Assembly: GCF_014204515.1 (NCBI RefSeq)
Contig: NZ_JACHLI010000004.1
Coordinates: 186,001 to 250,000 of the forward strand
Source of the DNA: Pseudomonas nitroreducens
Lineage (GTDB): Bacteria; Pseudomonadota; Gammaproteobacteria; Pseudomonadales; Pseudomonadaceae
DNA length: 64,000 nucleotides
Direction of reading: 5' to 3'
Shown here: positions 1 through 8,135 of the stretch, one piece after another
How positions within the stretch are numbered: position 1 is the first letter of the stretch
Layout: each line of letters begins with the position of its first letter
Notes under the pieces: model-generated
What the model was told of the DNA's origin: nothing
What the model saw: the letters and a program-made list of their open reading frames with translations, nothing else
Database searches by the model: none
Program-made: the position numbers and the translations under genes

Positions 1-1
1 G

Positions 2-1267
2 GCCGGCCCGGCCATCATGCTGTCCTACATCATCGGCGGTCTCGCCATCCTGGTGATCATGCGCGCCCTCGGCGAGATGGCCGTGCACAATCCCGTGGCC
101 GGCTCCTTCGCCCGCTACGCCCAGGACTACCTCGGCCCGCTGGCCGGCTACCTGACCGGCTGGAACTACTGGTTCCTCTGGCTGGTGACCTGCGTCGCGG
201 AAATCACTGCGGTGGCCATCTACATGGGCATCTGGTTCCCCGACGTGCCGCGCTGGATCTGGGCGCTGGCCGCACTGGCGAGCATGGGCACCATCAACCT
301 CATCGCCGTGCGCGCCTTCGGCGAATTCGAGTTCTGGTTCGCGCTGATCAAGATCGTCACCATCGTCGCCATGATCCTGGCCGGCGCCGGCATGATCTTC
401 TTCGGCCTGGGCAACGGCGGCATCGCGACCGGCATCTCCAACCTCTGGAGCAACGGCGGCTTCATGCCCCATGGCATCACCGGCGTGCTGATGTCGCTGC
501 AGATGGTGATGTTCGCCTACCTGGGCGTGGAGATGATCGGTCTCACCGCCGGCGAGGCGAAGAACCCGCAGAAGACCATCCCCGGTGCGATCAACTCGGT
601 GTTCTGGCGCATCCTGCTGTTCTATGTGGGCGCGCTGTTCGTGATCATGTCGATCTACCCGTGGAACGAGATCGGCACCCAGGGCAGCCCCTTCGTGATG
701 ACCTTCGAACGCATGGGCATCAAGACCGCCGCCGGCATCATCAACTTCGTGGTGATCACCGCCGCGCTGTCGTCCTGCAACGGCGGCATCTTCAGCACCG
801 GCCGCATGCTCTACAGCCTCGCCCAGCATGGCCAGGCCCCGGCCGTGTTCGCCAGGACCTCCAAGGGCGGCGTGCCGCGCAATGCGCTGCTGCTGTCGAT
901 CTTCGCGCTGCTGCTGGGCGTGCTGCTGAACTACCTGGTGCCCGAGAAGGTGTTCACCTGGGTGACTTCCATCGCCACCTTCGGCGCGATCTGGACCTGG
1001 GCGATGATCCTGCTGGCGCAGCTGAAGTTCCGCCGCGGCCTCTCCGCCGCCGAGGCCGGCAAGCTGCAGTTCAGGATGTGGCTGTACCCGATCAGCTCCT
1101 ACCTGGCCATGGCCTTCCTGATGCTGGTGGTGGTGCTGATGGCCTTCTTCGAGGATACCCGCATCGCGCTGTACATCGGCCCGGCCTTCCTGGTGCTGCT
1201 GACGGTGCTGTACTACACGCTGAATCTGGCTCCCAAGGAGCAGGGCAGTGTTGCCAGCCGTGCCTGA
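2..1267 (+). CDS. AAT/APC-family amino-acid permease, 5'-truncated (ProY-like)
   Basis: Inner-membrane amino-acid:proton symporter of the amino-acid transporter (AAT) branch of the APC superfamily. The reading frame is open to the window edge: the codons before the first ATG at 17 encode AGPAI, which leads into a conserved transmembrane segment (AGPAIMLSYIIGG), so the true start lies outside the window. The visible 421 residues hold about ten hydrophobic helices and the family motif around GLTAGEAKNP. Typical members have about 450-470 residues, so only the first helix region is missing. The family transports proline, aromatic amino acids, histidine or GABA, and the substrate cannot be read from this sequence. 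A strong intrinsic terminator follows directly. Confidence 0.85.
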   Translation, partial: AGPAIMLSYIIGGLAILVIMRALGEMAVHNPVAGSFARYAQDYLGPLAGYLTGWNYWFLWLVTCVAEITAVAIYMGIWFPDVPRWIWALAALASMGTINLIAVRAFGEFEFWFALIKIVTIVAMILAGAGMIFFGLGNGGIATGISNLWSNGGFMPHGITGVLMSLQMVMFAYLGVEMIGLTAGEAKNPQKTIPGAINSVFWRILLFYVGALFVIMSIYPWNEIGTQGSPFVMTFERMGIKTAAGIINFVVITAALSSCNGGIFSTGRMLYSLAQHGQAPAVFARTSKGGVPRNALLLSIFALLLGVLLNYLVPEKVFTWVTSIATFGAIWTWAMILLAQLKFRRGLSAAEAGKLQFRMWLYPISSYLAMAFLMLVVVLMAFFEDTRIALYIGPAFLVLLTVLYYTLNLAPKEQGSVASRA

Positions 1268-1289
1268 TGTGCGGTTGAGCGAGTGAACA

Positions 1290-1320
1290 AAGGGCCTCTT
1301 CGGAGGCCCTTTTTCTTTTT
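1290..1320 (+). terminator. Intrinsic terminator after the permease gene
   Basis: AGGGCCTC / GAGGCCCT stem with a TTCG loop followed by a T-rich tract ending at 1320. The A-run on the left side means it can also serve the convergent gene on the minus strand. Confidence 0.9.
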
Positions 1321-1328
1321 GCGCCGGA

Positions 1329-1703
1329 TCAGCCGGCGGGCAGGCTGCCGGCCATGCGGGTCAGGCGGCGGTCGAGTTCGGTGATTTCCAGTTGCAGGCC
1401 GAGCGGGCGCCGGTCGATGAGCGCCGCGAGGGTTTCTTCGGCAGCGGCGAACAGCGTGTCGACGATACGCTGGCGTAGTTCTTCTGGACGGCCGGGGGCA
1501 ATGCGGATCTGGATATTGATGAAGGCTTCGTTGTGCGTGTTGGCGCCGACCTGGTAGTCCTCGATGGCGCGGGCGAAGGTGCGCAGGCCGTTCAACGGGA
1601 ATACGCCAAGGCTCTGCGCGGTTTCGTGGAGCTTCTGTGCAAGGTTCAGCGGTGCGAGGTCGTCGATGAGGTTGGCGGTGTAGTCGATGGCTATATGGGG
1701 CAT
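1329..1703 (-). CDS. 5-carboxymethyl-2-hydroxymuconate delta-isomerase family protein
   Basis: A 124-residue protein of the CHMI family (tautomerase superfamily). The enzyme (HpaF/HpcD) isomerises 5-carboxymethyl-2-hydroxymuconate in homoprotocatechuate (4-hydroxyphenylacetate) degradation. The N-terminal proline that acts as catalytic base is present after Met (MPHIAIDYT), and the length fits the family (about 125). No other hpa gene is in the window, so here it is a stand-alone paralogue and its physiological substrate is uncertain. It converges on the permease and shares the terminator region at 1290-1320. The start is the ATG whose second codon gives the required proline. Confidence 0.8.
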   Translation of the reverse strand: MPHIAIDYTANLIDDLAPLNLAQKLHETAQSLGVFPLNGLRTFARAIEDYQVGANTHNEAFINIQIRIAPGRPEELRQRIVDTLFAAAEETLAALIDRRPLGLQLEITELDRRLTRMAGSLPAG

Positions 1704-1888
1704 GGGGGCAGTCCGGCATCAGGGATGCCAGCCATCCTAGGGCGATGGACTTGCTGGGGATATGCGGGTGACTACGTATTTGATGGGGTCGGCCCTTGAT
1801 CCGCCGGAAGGACCGGCAGCCGCCCTTGGCCGTGCTGCGTTGGCTTGGGTGTTTTTGCGCCGCTTCGGCGTGCGCGCGGACTCTGTGG

Positions 1889-2140
1889 TTTCGCCCCCTC
1901 GGGCGACCTATTTTGGCAAACGACGGATGGCCGCCCCACCCAAAGTAGGCAAAGGTCTTGCCCCGGACATCCGGTTTTTCGCTTAGGCGAAAAATTCCCT
2001 CGTTGAAGCGCAGTTTCAGGGGCCCGAACTAGGCGTCCCCCCACGAAGGGCCATCCCTGGCCCATCGCGGCTCTCGCGACATCCATGTCGCTCAACCCCT
2101 GAAACTGCGCTTCAACGAGGCCTCCTGAACGGGGCATTCG
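1889..2140. repeat. Dispersed structured repeat, copy 1
   Basis: About 250 bp shared with 27009-27229 in the same orientation. It begins TTTCGCCCCCTCGGGCGACC and ends near AACGAGGCCTCCTGAA. Inside are a small hairpin (1975-1994, TTTTTCGC/GCGAAAAA) and a perfect 25-bp inverted repeat (1998-2022 with 2096-2120). The loop holds two further palindromes, GGGCCATCCCTGGCCC and GCGACATCCATGTCGC. A reading frame crosses the repeat on the minus strand (a peptide around MDVARAAM), but I treat this as a by-product of the repeat. Compared with copy 2 it carries extra bases after GGCAAACG and a net 14-nt insertion at about 2024-2042. The rest of 1704-2414 holds REP elements and nothing else that I recognise. 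Confidence 0.75.
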
Positions 2141-2206
2141 GCGTGCTCGGAGGTTTCTCTGGAAGTCTTCAGATCCAAAGCCAAAGCCGGATCGGTTGGG
2201 CTCTTC

Positions 2207-2394
2207 GTAGGAGCGAGCTTGCTCGCGAACCGCATGGCACGGTATTTCCCCGTAGGAGCGGACCTTGTCCGCGAAATCCATTGCGGACGACTCCATGGCG
2301 AGACGGGAGCGCCGATGCCATGCGCCTGCGTAGGAGCGGGCTCCGTCCGCAATTGGCACGGAGCCGCAAGGTTCGCGAGCAAGCTCGCTCCTAC
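2207..2394. repeat. REP/REPIN cluster (mixed types)
   Basis: The outer pair is a GAGCGAGCTTGCTCGCGAA-type REP at 2207-2231 and its inverted partner at 2370-2394. Inside it lie at least two REPs of the second type, at 2252-2275 (GTAGGAGCGGACCTTGTCCG) and 2330-2354 (GTAGGAGCGGGCTCCGTCCG). This looks like a REPIN that received further REP insertions. It lies between the dispersed repeat and the 3' end of the htpX-like gene. Confidence 0.85.
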
Positions 2395-2414
2395 AAGTGG
2401 CCTGTTGGCCGCAG

Positions 2415-4325
2415 TCAGGCCGCCAGCAAAGGCGGCATCGGGCAATCGAGGATATCCGCCACTGCGCGCATCAATTCCGCTTCGCCCGCGGTGATACGCC
2501 CGTCGTGCTCGATGCAGCGCGCCAGTGCCTTGAGCAGTTGCGGTTTCTGTAGCGGCCGCAGTTGCTCCAGCTTCTTCAGGGCGCCTTCCAGATCGCGTAG
2601 GTTGCCTTCGGCCGGCAAGGGGCGAGGCGGGAAGGGCAGGCCGTTCCAGGCATCGGCAAATGCCTGCTGGGTATCGATGTCGCTGGCTTCGCCGACGCGG
2701 GCGAGGAAGGCCAGCAAGGTCGCGGACTCCTCGGCAAGTTCTGCCAGCGCCACGTTGCCGATCTTGCCGCTGCCCGGTCGCAGGTTGCGTTCGACGATGC
2801 GCAGCAGGGTCCATTCCAGCAGGTTCACCTTGCCGTCGAGCTTGATCAGCAGCGCCATGTTCTCGCGCAGGGCGAGGAAGGCCTTGGCGTCCAGCTGCTT
2901 GAGCGCCGGCATGGCCAAATCCAGCAGCGGCAGGCGCTGGCCGGGGTCGAGGCGCAGCAACGATTCTTCCAGCAGGTCCAGTTGCAGCGCGAGGCTCAGG
3001 TTCAGGCGCTGCTTGATGGCTTCCAGCTGGCGCGCACGCAGGGCGGGTTCACTGTCCAGCAGCAGGCCGTAGAGCAGCGCCTGTGCGCCTTCGCTGTCGT
3101 GGGCGGCGCGTTGCAGGCGTTCGTCCAGGCGCTGCAGGGTGCTGCGGGCCTCCTGCAGGTGAGCGACGGTCGGCGCGCCGACGGCGGCCACCGCCACTTC
3201 CACGGCGCTGGGCTGGTAGGGCTGGCCGGTGACGGCGGCGGTCCAGGCTTCCTTGTTCATCAGCGCCACGTCCAGGCGCGGCTCGAATTTCGGATAGCGG
3301 CCGTCCCAGCCCGGATCGACGCGGCGGATGCGATCCTTCAGCGGTGGGTGGGTGTCGAACCAGCTGCTGCCCACGCCATCGCCGAAGTACAGGTGGCTGA
3401 ACTCGGCCGCGCGTGGTGCGCTGAGCAGGGCGCCCAGCGGGTTGCCGCCGATCTTCTTGAGCGCGCCGGCGATGGTCGACGGGTCGCGGGTGAACTGCAC
3501 CGCCGAGGCGTCTGCCAGGTACTCGCGCTGGCGACTGACCGAGGCCTTGATCAACTGGCCGAAGAAGGTCCCGACATAGCCCAGCACATAGAGCACCACG
3601 CCGGCGCCGAGCACCAGCAGCACCACGCTGCCGCCGCCATTCTTGTCGTCACTGCTGCGCCGGCTGCTGATGCGGATGCCGCTGCTGGTCTCGTTCCAGC
3701 CGCGCAGCAACATGCCGCCGATCAGCCCGAGCAGCAGCATGCCGTGGAGCAGGGCGGTAAGACGGGTGTTGAGCCGCATGTCGCCGTGGTGGATGTGGCT
3801 GAACTCGTGGGCGATCACGCCCTGCAGTTCATTGCGGTCGAGTTGCTCGATGGCGCCACGGGTGATGCCGATCACCGCGTCGCGCGGCGTCAGGCCGGCG
3901 GCGAAGGCGTTGATCGAGCCGTCCTCCAGCACGTACACCGGCGGCACCGGCGAGCCGGAGGCCAGGGCCATCTCCTCGACCACGTTGAGCAGGCGGCGCT
4001 CGTCGGCGTTGCCGGCACTGAGGTTGAGCAGGCGGCCGCCGAGGCTTTCGGCCACCACCTTGCCGCCAGCGCTCAATTGCACCTGCTTGTACAGGGCGCC
4101 GAGCACGACCACGCCGATGATCACCGCGGCGACCGACAGGTACAGCTCCGGATCGGGCAGCGAAGCCCGCGAGGTCAGGTGCAGGGTCGGTTCGCCCAGG
4201 TGGCGCCAGAGCCAGCCCAGGGCGAGGCTGGTGATGCCGACCAGGCAGACCACCGCGACAGTCAGCAGCAGGACCAGGCGCCCGGTCTGCTTGCGGGCGC
4301 GGTCCTGGTGTTCGAAGAAGTTCAT
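2415..4325 (-). CDS. M48-family (HtpX-like) membrane zinc metalloprotease with long C-terminal extension
   Basis: Inner-membrane zinc endopeptidase, 636 residues. Two hydrophobic helices (about 16-38 and 60-78) precede the catalytic domain. The zinc motif HEFSH is at 173-177 (His173, Glu174, His177), and the third-ligand motif REYLADASA is about 95 residues later, so the protease should be active. Further hydrophobic segments lie near 188-206 and 235-260. Standard HtpX is about 290 residues; the remaining roughly 300 residues are helical and rich in Leu, Arg and Gln, with no domain I can name. LemA is encoded 21 bp upstream on the same strand, a pairing known in many bacteria and consistent with a membrane quality-control role. 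The start ATG is followed by the first helix. Confidence 0.85.
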   Translation of the reverse strand: MNFFEHQDRARKQTGRLVLLLTVAVVCLVGITSLALGWLWRHLGEPTLHLTSRASLPDPELYLSVAAVIIGVVVLGALYKQVQLSAGGKVVAESLGGRLLNLSAGNADERRLLNVVEEMALASGSPVPPVYVLEDGSINAFAAGLTPRDAVIGITRGAIEQLDRNELQGVIAHEFSHIHHGDMRLNTRLTALLHGMLLLGLIGGMLLRGWNETSSGIRISSRRSSDDKNGGGSVVLLVLGAGVVLYVLGYVGTFFGQLIKASVSRQREYLADASAVQFTRDPSTIAGALKKIGGNPLGALLSAPRAAEFSHLYFGDGVGSSWFDTHPPLKDRIRRVDPGWDGRYPKFEPRLDVALMNKEAWTAAVTGQPYQPSAVEVAVAAVGAPTVAHLQEARSTLQRLDERLQRAAHDSEGAQALLYGLLLDSEPALRARQLEAIKQRLNLSLALQLDLLEESLLRLDPGQRLPLLDLAMPALKQLDAKAFLALRENMALLIKLDGKVNLLEWTLLRIVERNLRPGSGKIGNVALAELAEESATLLAFLARVGEASDIDTQQAFADAWNGLPFPPRPLPAEGNLRDLEGALKKLEQLRPLQKPQLLKALARCIEHDGRITAGEAELMRAVADILDCPMPPLLAA

Positions 4326-4346
4326 CGCGCGTCCTGCGCCAGAGCG

Positions 4347-4943
4347 TTAGAAGGCGACTTTCGGCGCGGCCTGGATGTCCTTGCTGTCCTCGAACTGCAG
4401 CAGGCTGGCGTCCTTGCTGTGGCCGTAGGTGGCGGCCAGGAAGTTGGCGGGGAACGACTGGCGGTAGGTGTTGTAGTCCATCACCGCGTCGTTGTAGGCC
4501 TGGCGGGCGAAGGCCACCTTGTTCTCGGTGCTCGACAGCTCCTCGCTGACTTGCTGCAGGTTCTGCGAGGCCTTGAGGTCCGGGTAGGCTTCCAGGGTCA
4601 CGTTCAGGCGCCCCATGGCACCGCCCAGGGCATTCTCGGCGGCGGCCAGTTGCGCCATGCGGCCGGCCTCGCCGGGTTGCTCGGAGGCGGCTTTCAGGCC
4701 GGCAACTGCCGCATTACGCGCGGCGATCACCGCTTCCAGGGTCTCGCGCTCGTGCTTGAGGTAGGCCTTGGCGGTTTCCACCAGGTTGGGGATCAGGTCG
4801 TAGCGGCGCTTGAGCTGCACCTCGATCTGCGCAAAGGCGTTCTGGTAGCGGTTGCGCAGGGCGACCAGGCGGTTGAACACGCTGATCAGCAGGAAGATCA
4901 CGCCAGCGATGATGGCGAGGGTGATGATCGAGGAGACGCTCAT
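4347..4943 (-). CDS. lemA: LemA family protein
   Basis: A 198-residue membrane-anchored helical protein. One N-terminal transmembrane helix (about 6-25) is followed by a long helical region with the family signature NRLVALRNRYQNAFAQIEVQ and the QRYDLIPNLVET-like segment. Length matches LemA proteins (about 190). It is transcribed with the downstream HtpX-like protease gene, 21 bp apart, forming a lemA-htpX-like operon. The biochemical function of LemA is not established; the pairing suggests a role with the protease. The start is supported by the GATAAGGACATCCC stretch upstream. Confidence 0.88.
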   Translation of the reverse strand: MSVSSIITLAIIAGVIFLLISVFNRLVALRNRYQNAFAQIEVQLKRRYDLIPNLVETAKAYLKHERETLEAVIAARNAAVAGLKAASEQPGEAGRMAQLAAAENALGGAMGRLNVTLEAYPDLKASQNLQQVSEELSSTENKVAFARQAYNDAVMDYNTYRQSFPANFLAATYGHSKDASLLQFEDSKDIQAAPKVAF

Positions 4944-5041
4944 GGGATGTCCTTATCGGCAGGCGAATGTGGGCCGATAATAGCGGAAAGCCAGCGAAAC
5001 CGATCCCGTCTTTTCCCCAATCTGCAGGACTGTCTGCAACT

Positions 5042-5115
5042 GCAGGAGCGAGCCTGCTCGCGAACCCGCCCAGCACCCGAGGTAGCAAGCGGTTCGCGAG
5101 CAAGCTCGCTCCTGC
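5042..5115. repeat. REPIN (GAGCGAGC type)
   Basis: Two inverted REPs (GCAGGAGCGAGCCTGCTCGC and its partner ending GCTCGCTCCTGC) flank a loop of about 25 bp. It lies between lemA and the 3' end of the isochorismatase-like gene. The outermost T is replaced by C compared with the other copies. Confidence 0.9.
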
Positions 5116-5133
5116 AAAAGCGTTACGGCGCCT

Positions 5134-5682
5134 TCAGCGATTCAGGTACTCGGCGGTGGACACCACTTCGGCGTAGGCGAACGCCAGGGCTGCCATGTAG
5201 GCCGCGTGCACCTGGGCTGCCGGAACCTTCACGCCGTTGAACTCCAGGTCCAGCGTGGCGCAGGCGTCGTGCAGCACGGTCACCGGGTAGCCGAAGTCGG
5301 CGGCGGCGCGGGTGGCGCCGTCCACGCACATGTGGCTCATGTGGCCGACGATCACCAGCGATTCGATGCCGTGCTGGTCGAGGATGGCCTTCAGGTCGGT
5401 GCCGCGGAAGGAGTTGACGAAGTGCTTGAGCACCACCGGCTCGCCGGGCAGATTGGCGACCTTGCCGTGGATCTTCGCGCCGTCGCTGCCGGGGGTGAAG
5501 AACGGCGCGTCGTTGCTTTCGAACTCATGGCGGATGTGCACCACCAGATCGCCGCGCTCGCGGAAGGCGGCCAGCACCTTGGCGGCCTGGTCGGCGGCGG
5601 CTTCGATGCCGACCAGCGGCCACTTGCCGGAAGGGAAGTAGTCGTTCTGGATATCCACTAGGATGAGCGCTTGCTTGGCCAT
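5134..5682 (-). CDS. Isochorismatase-like cysteine hydrolase
   Basis: A 182-residue cytoplasmic hydrolase of the isochorismatase/nicotinamidase fold. The catalytic triad of the superfamily is present: Asp10 (LVDIQNDYF), Lys86 (VVLKHFVNSF) and Cys119 (MSHMCVDGA), with the usual cis-peptide region before the cysteine. Members hydrolyse amides, ureas or vinyl ethers, and the substrate cannot be read here. The gene diverges from a GlxA-type AraC regulator that starts 111 bp away, so that regulator is the natural candidate to control it. The start has an upstream GGAA stretch and matches family length. Confidence 0.85.
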   Translation of the reverse strand: MAKQALILVDIQNDYFPSGKWPLVGIEAAADQAAKVLAAFRERGDLVVHIRHEFESNDAPFFTPGSDGAKIHGKVANLPGEPVVLKHFVNSFRGTDLKAILDQHGIESLVIVGHMSHMCVDGATRAAADFGYPVTVLHDACATLDLEFNGVKVPAAQVHAAYMAALAFAYAEVVSTAEYLNR

Positions 5683-5793
5683 TTCCGAGTTCCTTTTCTT
5701 GAGTGTCGAGTGGGGTGGAAGTGGGACCAGTATGGTTCGCCGCGCACCGGGCGGGGATCAGGCGGAACGACAATAAGCGGGGGAAAACTGACA

Positions 5794-6792
5794 ATGGCTG
5801 TGGAACGAAGCGTCGTCGAGATCGGGTTGCTGCTCTATCCCGGCGTGCAGACGGCGGCGCTGCACGGGCTCACCGACCTGTTCGCGGTGGCCGAGCGGAT
5901 CGCCGGCGAAGAGGCCGCGCAGCAGCTACCGGCGTTGCGCATCAGCCACTGGTCCGGCGAGGGTGGTGGTGAACCGCGGCGCGTCTTTGATTCGCATCCA
6001 GGTGCTGACAGCCGGCTGGTTGCCGTGCTCGTCCCGCCGTCGCTGTTCGGCCTGCCGGATGCCACGCCCTTGCGCAACCTCACAGACTGGCTCGCTGCAC
6101 GCCATGGCGAGGGCGCCATCGTCGGCTCGGTGTGTATCGGCGGCCTGCTGGTGGCCGAGGCCGGGCTGCTCGACGGGCGCAGTGCCACGGCCCACTGGAG
6201 CGGCGCCGAAGCCTTCGCCCAACGCTTCCCACGGGTGCGCCTGGAGCCGCACAAGCCGATGGTGGACGACGGCGACCTGATCACCTCCGCCGGGCTGATG
6301 GCCTGGTCCGAGCTGGGCCTGCGCATCGTCGATCGCCTGCTCGGCCCGAGCATCGCCAGCCGCACCGCGCGTTTTCTCGTGGTGGAGCACAGCGACAGCG
6401 CCCAGCAATGCGGCAGCAACTTCGCGCCGCTGCTGGGCCACGGCGACGCCGCCATCCTCAAGGTGCAGCACTGGCTGCAGGGCAACGGCGCGGTGGATGT
6501 GAGCCTTGCCGCCATGGCCGCCCAGGCCGGGCTGGAGGAGCGCACCTTCCTGCGCCGCTTCCGCGCCGCCACCGGCCTCAAGCCCACCGAATACTGCCAG
6601 CACCTGCGGGTGGGCAAGGCGCGCGAGCTGCTGGAATTCACCAACGGCACGGTGGACCACATCGCCTACACGGTCGGCTACCTCGATCCGGGGTCGTTCC
6701 GCAGCACCTTCCGCAAGATCACCGGGATGGCGCCGAGCGATTACCGCAAGCGGTTCGGGGTGAAAGCGGCGGAAGTACCCGTCAAAAGCTGA
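5794..6792 (+). CDS. GlxA family (DJ-1/PfpI + AraC) transcriptional regulator
   Basis: A 332-residue DNA-binding regulator. The N-terminal DJ-1/PfpI-like domain (about 8-190) has the nucleophile-elbow-like GSVCIGGLLVAEAGLL segment, in which the family usually binds ligand rather than catalyses. The C-terminal AraC domain (about 225-320) contains both helix-turn-helix units (LAAMAAQAGLEERTFLRRFR and the VGYLDPGSFRSTFRK segment). I place the start at ATG 5794 because the protein family begins there and upstream in-frame codons are not conserved-looking. It diverges from the isochorismatase-like gene and probably regulates it. Confidence 0.85.
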   Translation: MAVERSVVEIGLLLYPGVQTAALHGLTDLFAVAERIAGEEAAQQLPALRISHWSGEGGGEPRRVFDSHPGADSRLVAVLVPPSLFGLPDATPLRNLTDWLAARHGEGAIVGSVCIGGLLVAEAGLLDGRSATAHWSGAEAFAQRFPRVRLEPHKPMVDDGDLITSAGLMAWSELGLRIVDRLLGPSIASRTARFLVVEHSDSAQQCGSNFAPLLGHGDAAILKVQHWLQGNGAVDVSLAAMAAQAGLEERTFLRRFRAATGLKPTEYCQHLRVGKARELLEFTNGTVDHIAYTVGYLDPGSFRSTFRKITGMAPSDYRKRFGVKAAEVPVKS

Positions 6793-7161
6793 TCAAATCC
6801 AGCGATCATTCTCCGCCGTGCGCTCGCCACCCTCGTCGCCGGTATTCAGCACGCCGCGCGGTTCGATCAGCATCAGCTGCACCTCCCGCTCGGCGTAGGG
6901 CTTGTGCTCCACGCCGCGGGGCACCACGTACAGCTCGCCGGCGCGCAGGGTCAGCGGGCCGTCGCGGAAGTCGATGCGCAGCTCGCCGTCGAGCACGATG
7001 AAGGTCTCGTCGGTGTCGGCGTGGCTGTGCCAGACGAAGTCGCCGTACAGCTTCACTACCTTGAACTGGTAGTCGTTCATCTCGGCGATCACCCGTGGCT
7101 GCCAGGTCTCGGTGATGCGCGAAAGCTTGTCCTGCAGGTTGATCGGTTGGCGTTCGGTCAC
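6793..7161 (-). CDS. Cupin domain-containing protein
   Basis: A 122-residue single-domain cupin. The metal-binding motif 1 is visible as WHSHADTDETFIVLDGEL (two His, Glu), and motif 2 as the PRGVEHKPYA segment with its His. Such small cupins are isomerases, dioxygenases or storage-type binding proteins, and nothing here decides which. I chose the GTG at 7161 (VTERQPINLQ) because a purine-rich AAGAGA precedes it and the longer reading frame to 7341 overlaps the start of the divergent VOC gene and has no conserved-looking residues. The 3' end meets the GlxA regulator gene end to end. Confidence 0.75.
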   Translation of the reverse strand: MTERQPINLQDKLSRITETWQPRVIAEMNDYQFKVVKLYGDFVWHSHADTDETFIVLDGELRIDFRDGPLTLRAGELYVVPRGVEHKPYAEREVQLMLIEPRGVLNTGDEGGERTAENDRWI

Positions 7162-7333
7162 GGTGTTTATCTCTTCTGATGGAGGTTGCCAGAAGCTACG
7201 GTGGCGGCCGCGAACGGTCTTGCAGGAAATTGCGCTTCGATGTGCCCGCCACTGCTGGTCGCCCCAGCGACGAGGAGCGAAAGACGGGCGACTATGCTGG
7301 AAACATTGCGCCCGTTCCGTCCTGGAGATCGCC

Positions 7334-7762
7334 ATGTCCACGCCCGCTCCCCTTGCCCGTCCCAGCGTTATTCCCTGCCTGCGCTACCGCGATGCGCCCC
7401 AGGCCATCGACTGGCTGTGTGCAACCTTCGGATTCCAGCGGCAACTGGTGGTCGCCGATGACCACGGCGGCATCGCCCACGCGCAGCTGGCGCTGGAAGA
7501 CGGCAGCGGACTGGTGATGCTCGGCTCGCTGCACGACAACGAGTACGGCCGGCTGATGCGCCAGCCCGACGAGATCGGTGGCTGCACCCAGAGCATCTAC
7601 GTGGTGGTGAAGGATGCCGAGGCGCTGTACCGCGCGGCGGTGGATGGCGGCGCGCAGATCGTCATCGACATCAAGGACGAGGACTACGGCGGCCAGGGCT
7701 TCACCTGTCGTGATCCGGAAGGGCATATCTGGAGCTTCGGCACCTACGATCCCTGGCACTGA
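7334..7762 (+). CDS. VOC (glyoxalase/bleomycin-resistance fold) family protein
   Basis: A 142-residue protein of the vicinal-oxygen-chelate superfamily. The N-terminal beta-alpha-beta unit (SVIPCLRYRDAPQAIDWLC) and C-terminal CRDPEGHIWSFGTYDP motif are those of the PhnB-like/glyoxalase subgroup. No enzyme activity can be assigned. ATG 7334 is preceded by GGAGATCGCC, a good ribosome-binding site. The gene runs toward the cobalamin riboswitch, and I see no functional link. Confidence 0.82.
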   Translation: MSTPAPLARPSVIPCLRYRDAPQAIDWLCATFGFQRQLVVADDHGGIAHAQLALEDGSGLVMLGSLHDNEYGRLMRQPDEIGGCTQSIYVVVKDAEALYRAAVDGGAQIVIDIKDEDYGGQGFTCRDPEGHIWSFGTYDPWH

Positions 7763-7839
7763 CCGCGCTCGCCAGGGCCATATCCGCAACATCCTGCCAA
7801 CCCCCGCGCTTGACGCTGCCAACCGTCGAATGTTCAGAT

Positions 7840-8024
7840 GCGCCCCGTTTCAGGTGCCCCCCGCCGCCGTGCGTGGGGTGAAACGGGAAGCCGGTGCGTC
7901 GCCTTCGTGCGATCAGTCCGGCGCTGCCCCCGCAACGGTAAGCGAGCGAAACATCCACTAGGCCACTGTGCTCAGGCATGGGAAGGCGGATGTTTCATGA
8001 CCCTCGCAAGCCCGGAGACCGGCC
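7840..8024 (+). promoter_or_regulatory. Cobalamin (adenosylcobalamin/B12) riboswitch
   Basis: The conserved elements appear in order: GGGAAGCCGGTG (about 7886), GCTGCCCCCGCAACGGTAA (7924-7941), GCCACTG (7962-7968), GGGAAGGC (7980-7987) and the B12 box AGCCCGGAGACCGGCC (8009-8024). A possible -35 TTGACG lies at 7811. Binding of cobalamin is expected to repress translation or transcription of the downstream receptor gene, about 110 nt further on. A GC-rich dyad between the B12 box and the start codon may be the expression platform. Confidence 0.93.
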
Positions 8025-8135
8025 TGGAACCTGTTTGGCAAACCCGCGGTGGGCGGGCGTGAGCCGGTTTCCGGGGCGCGCTCGTTCCGGGCCTCGCTGC
8101 GCCGCCTGCGAAATCCTGATTTCGAGGCGATCACC

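Noticed and set aside
1772..2359. Minus-strand frame containing an MDVARAAM-like peptide, with a relative at 26867-27172
   Set aside because: The shared peptide comes from the dispersed repeat. The two copies differ by frame-disturbing insertions and pair as a stem, so conservation of structure explains it better than coding.
2982..5240. Very long plus-strand open frame opposite the htpX-lemA genes
   Set aside because: It is antisense to two genes with intact family motifs; high GC keeps the opposite frames open, and the product is a low-complexity Gly/Ala/His/Gln sequence. The same applies to 8187-10355, 11879-13942, 17522-19318, 20242-21963, 39723-41186 and 54930-57725.
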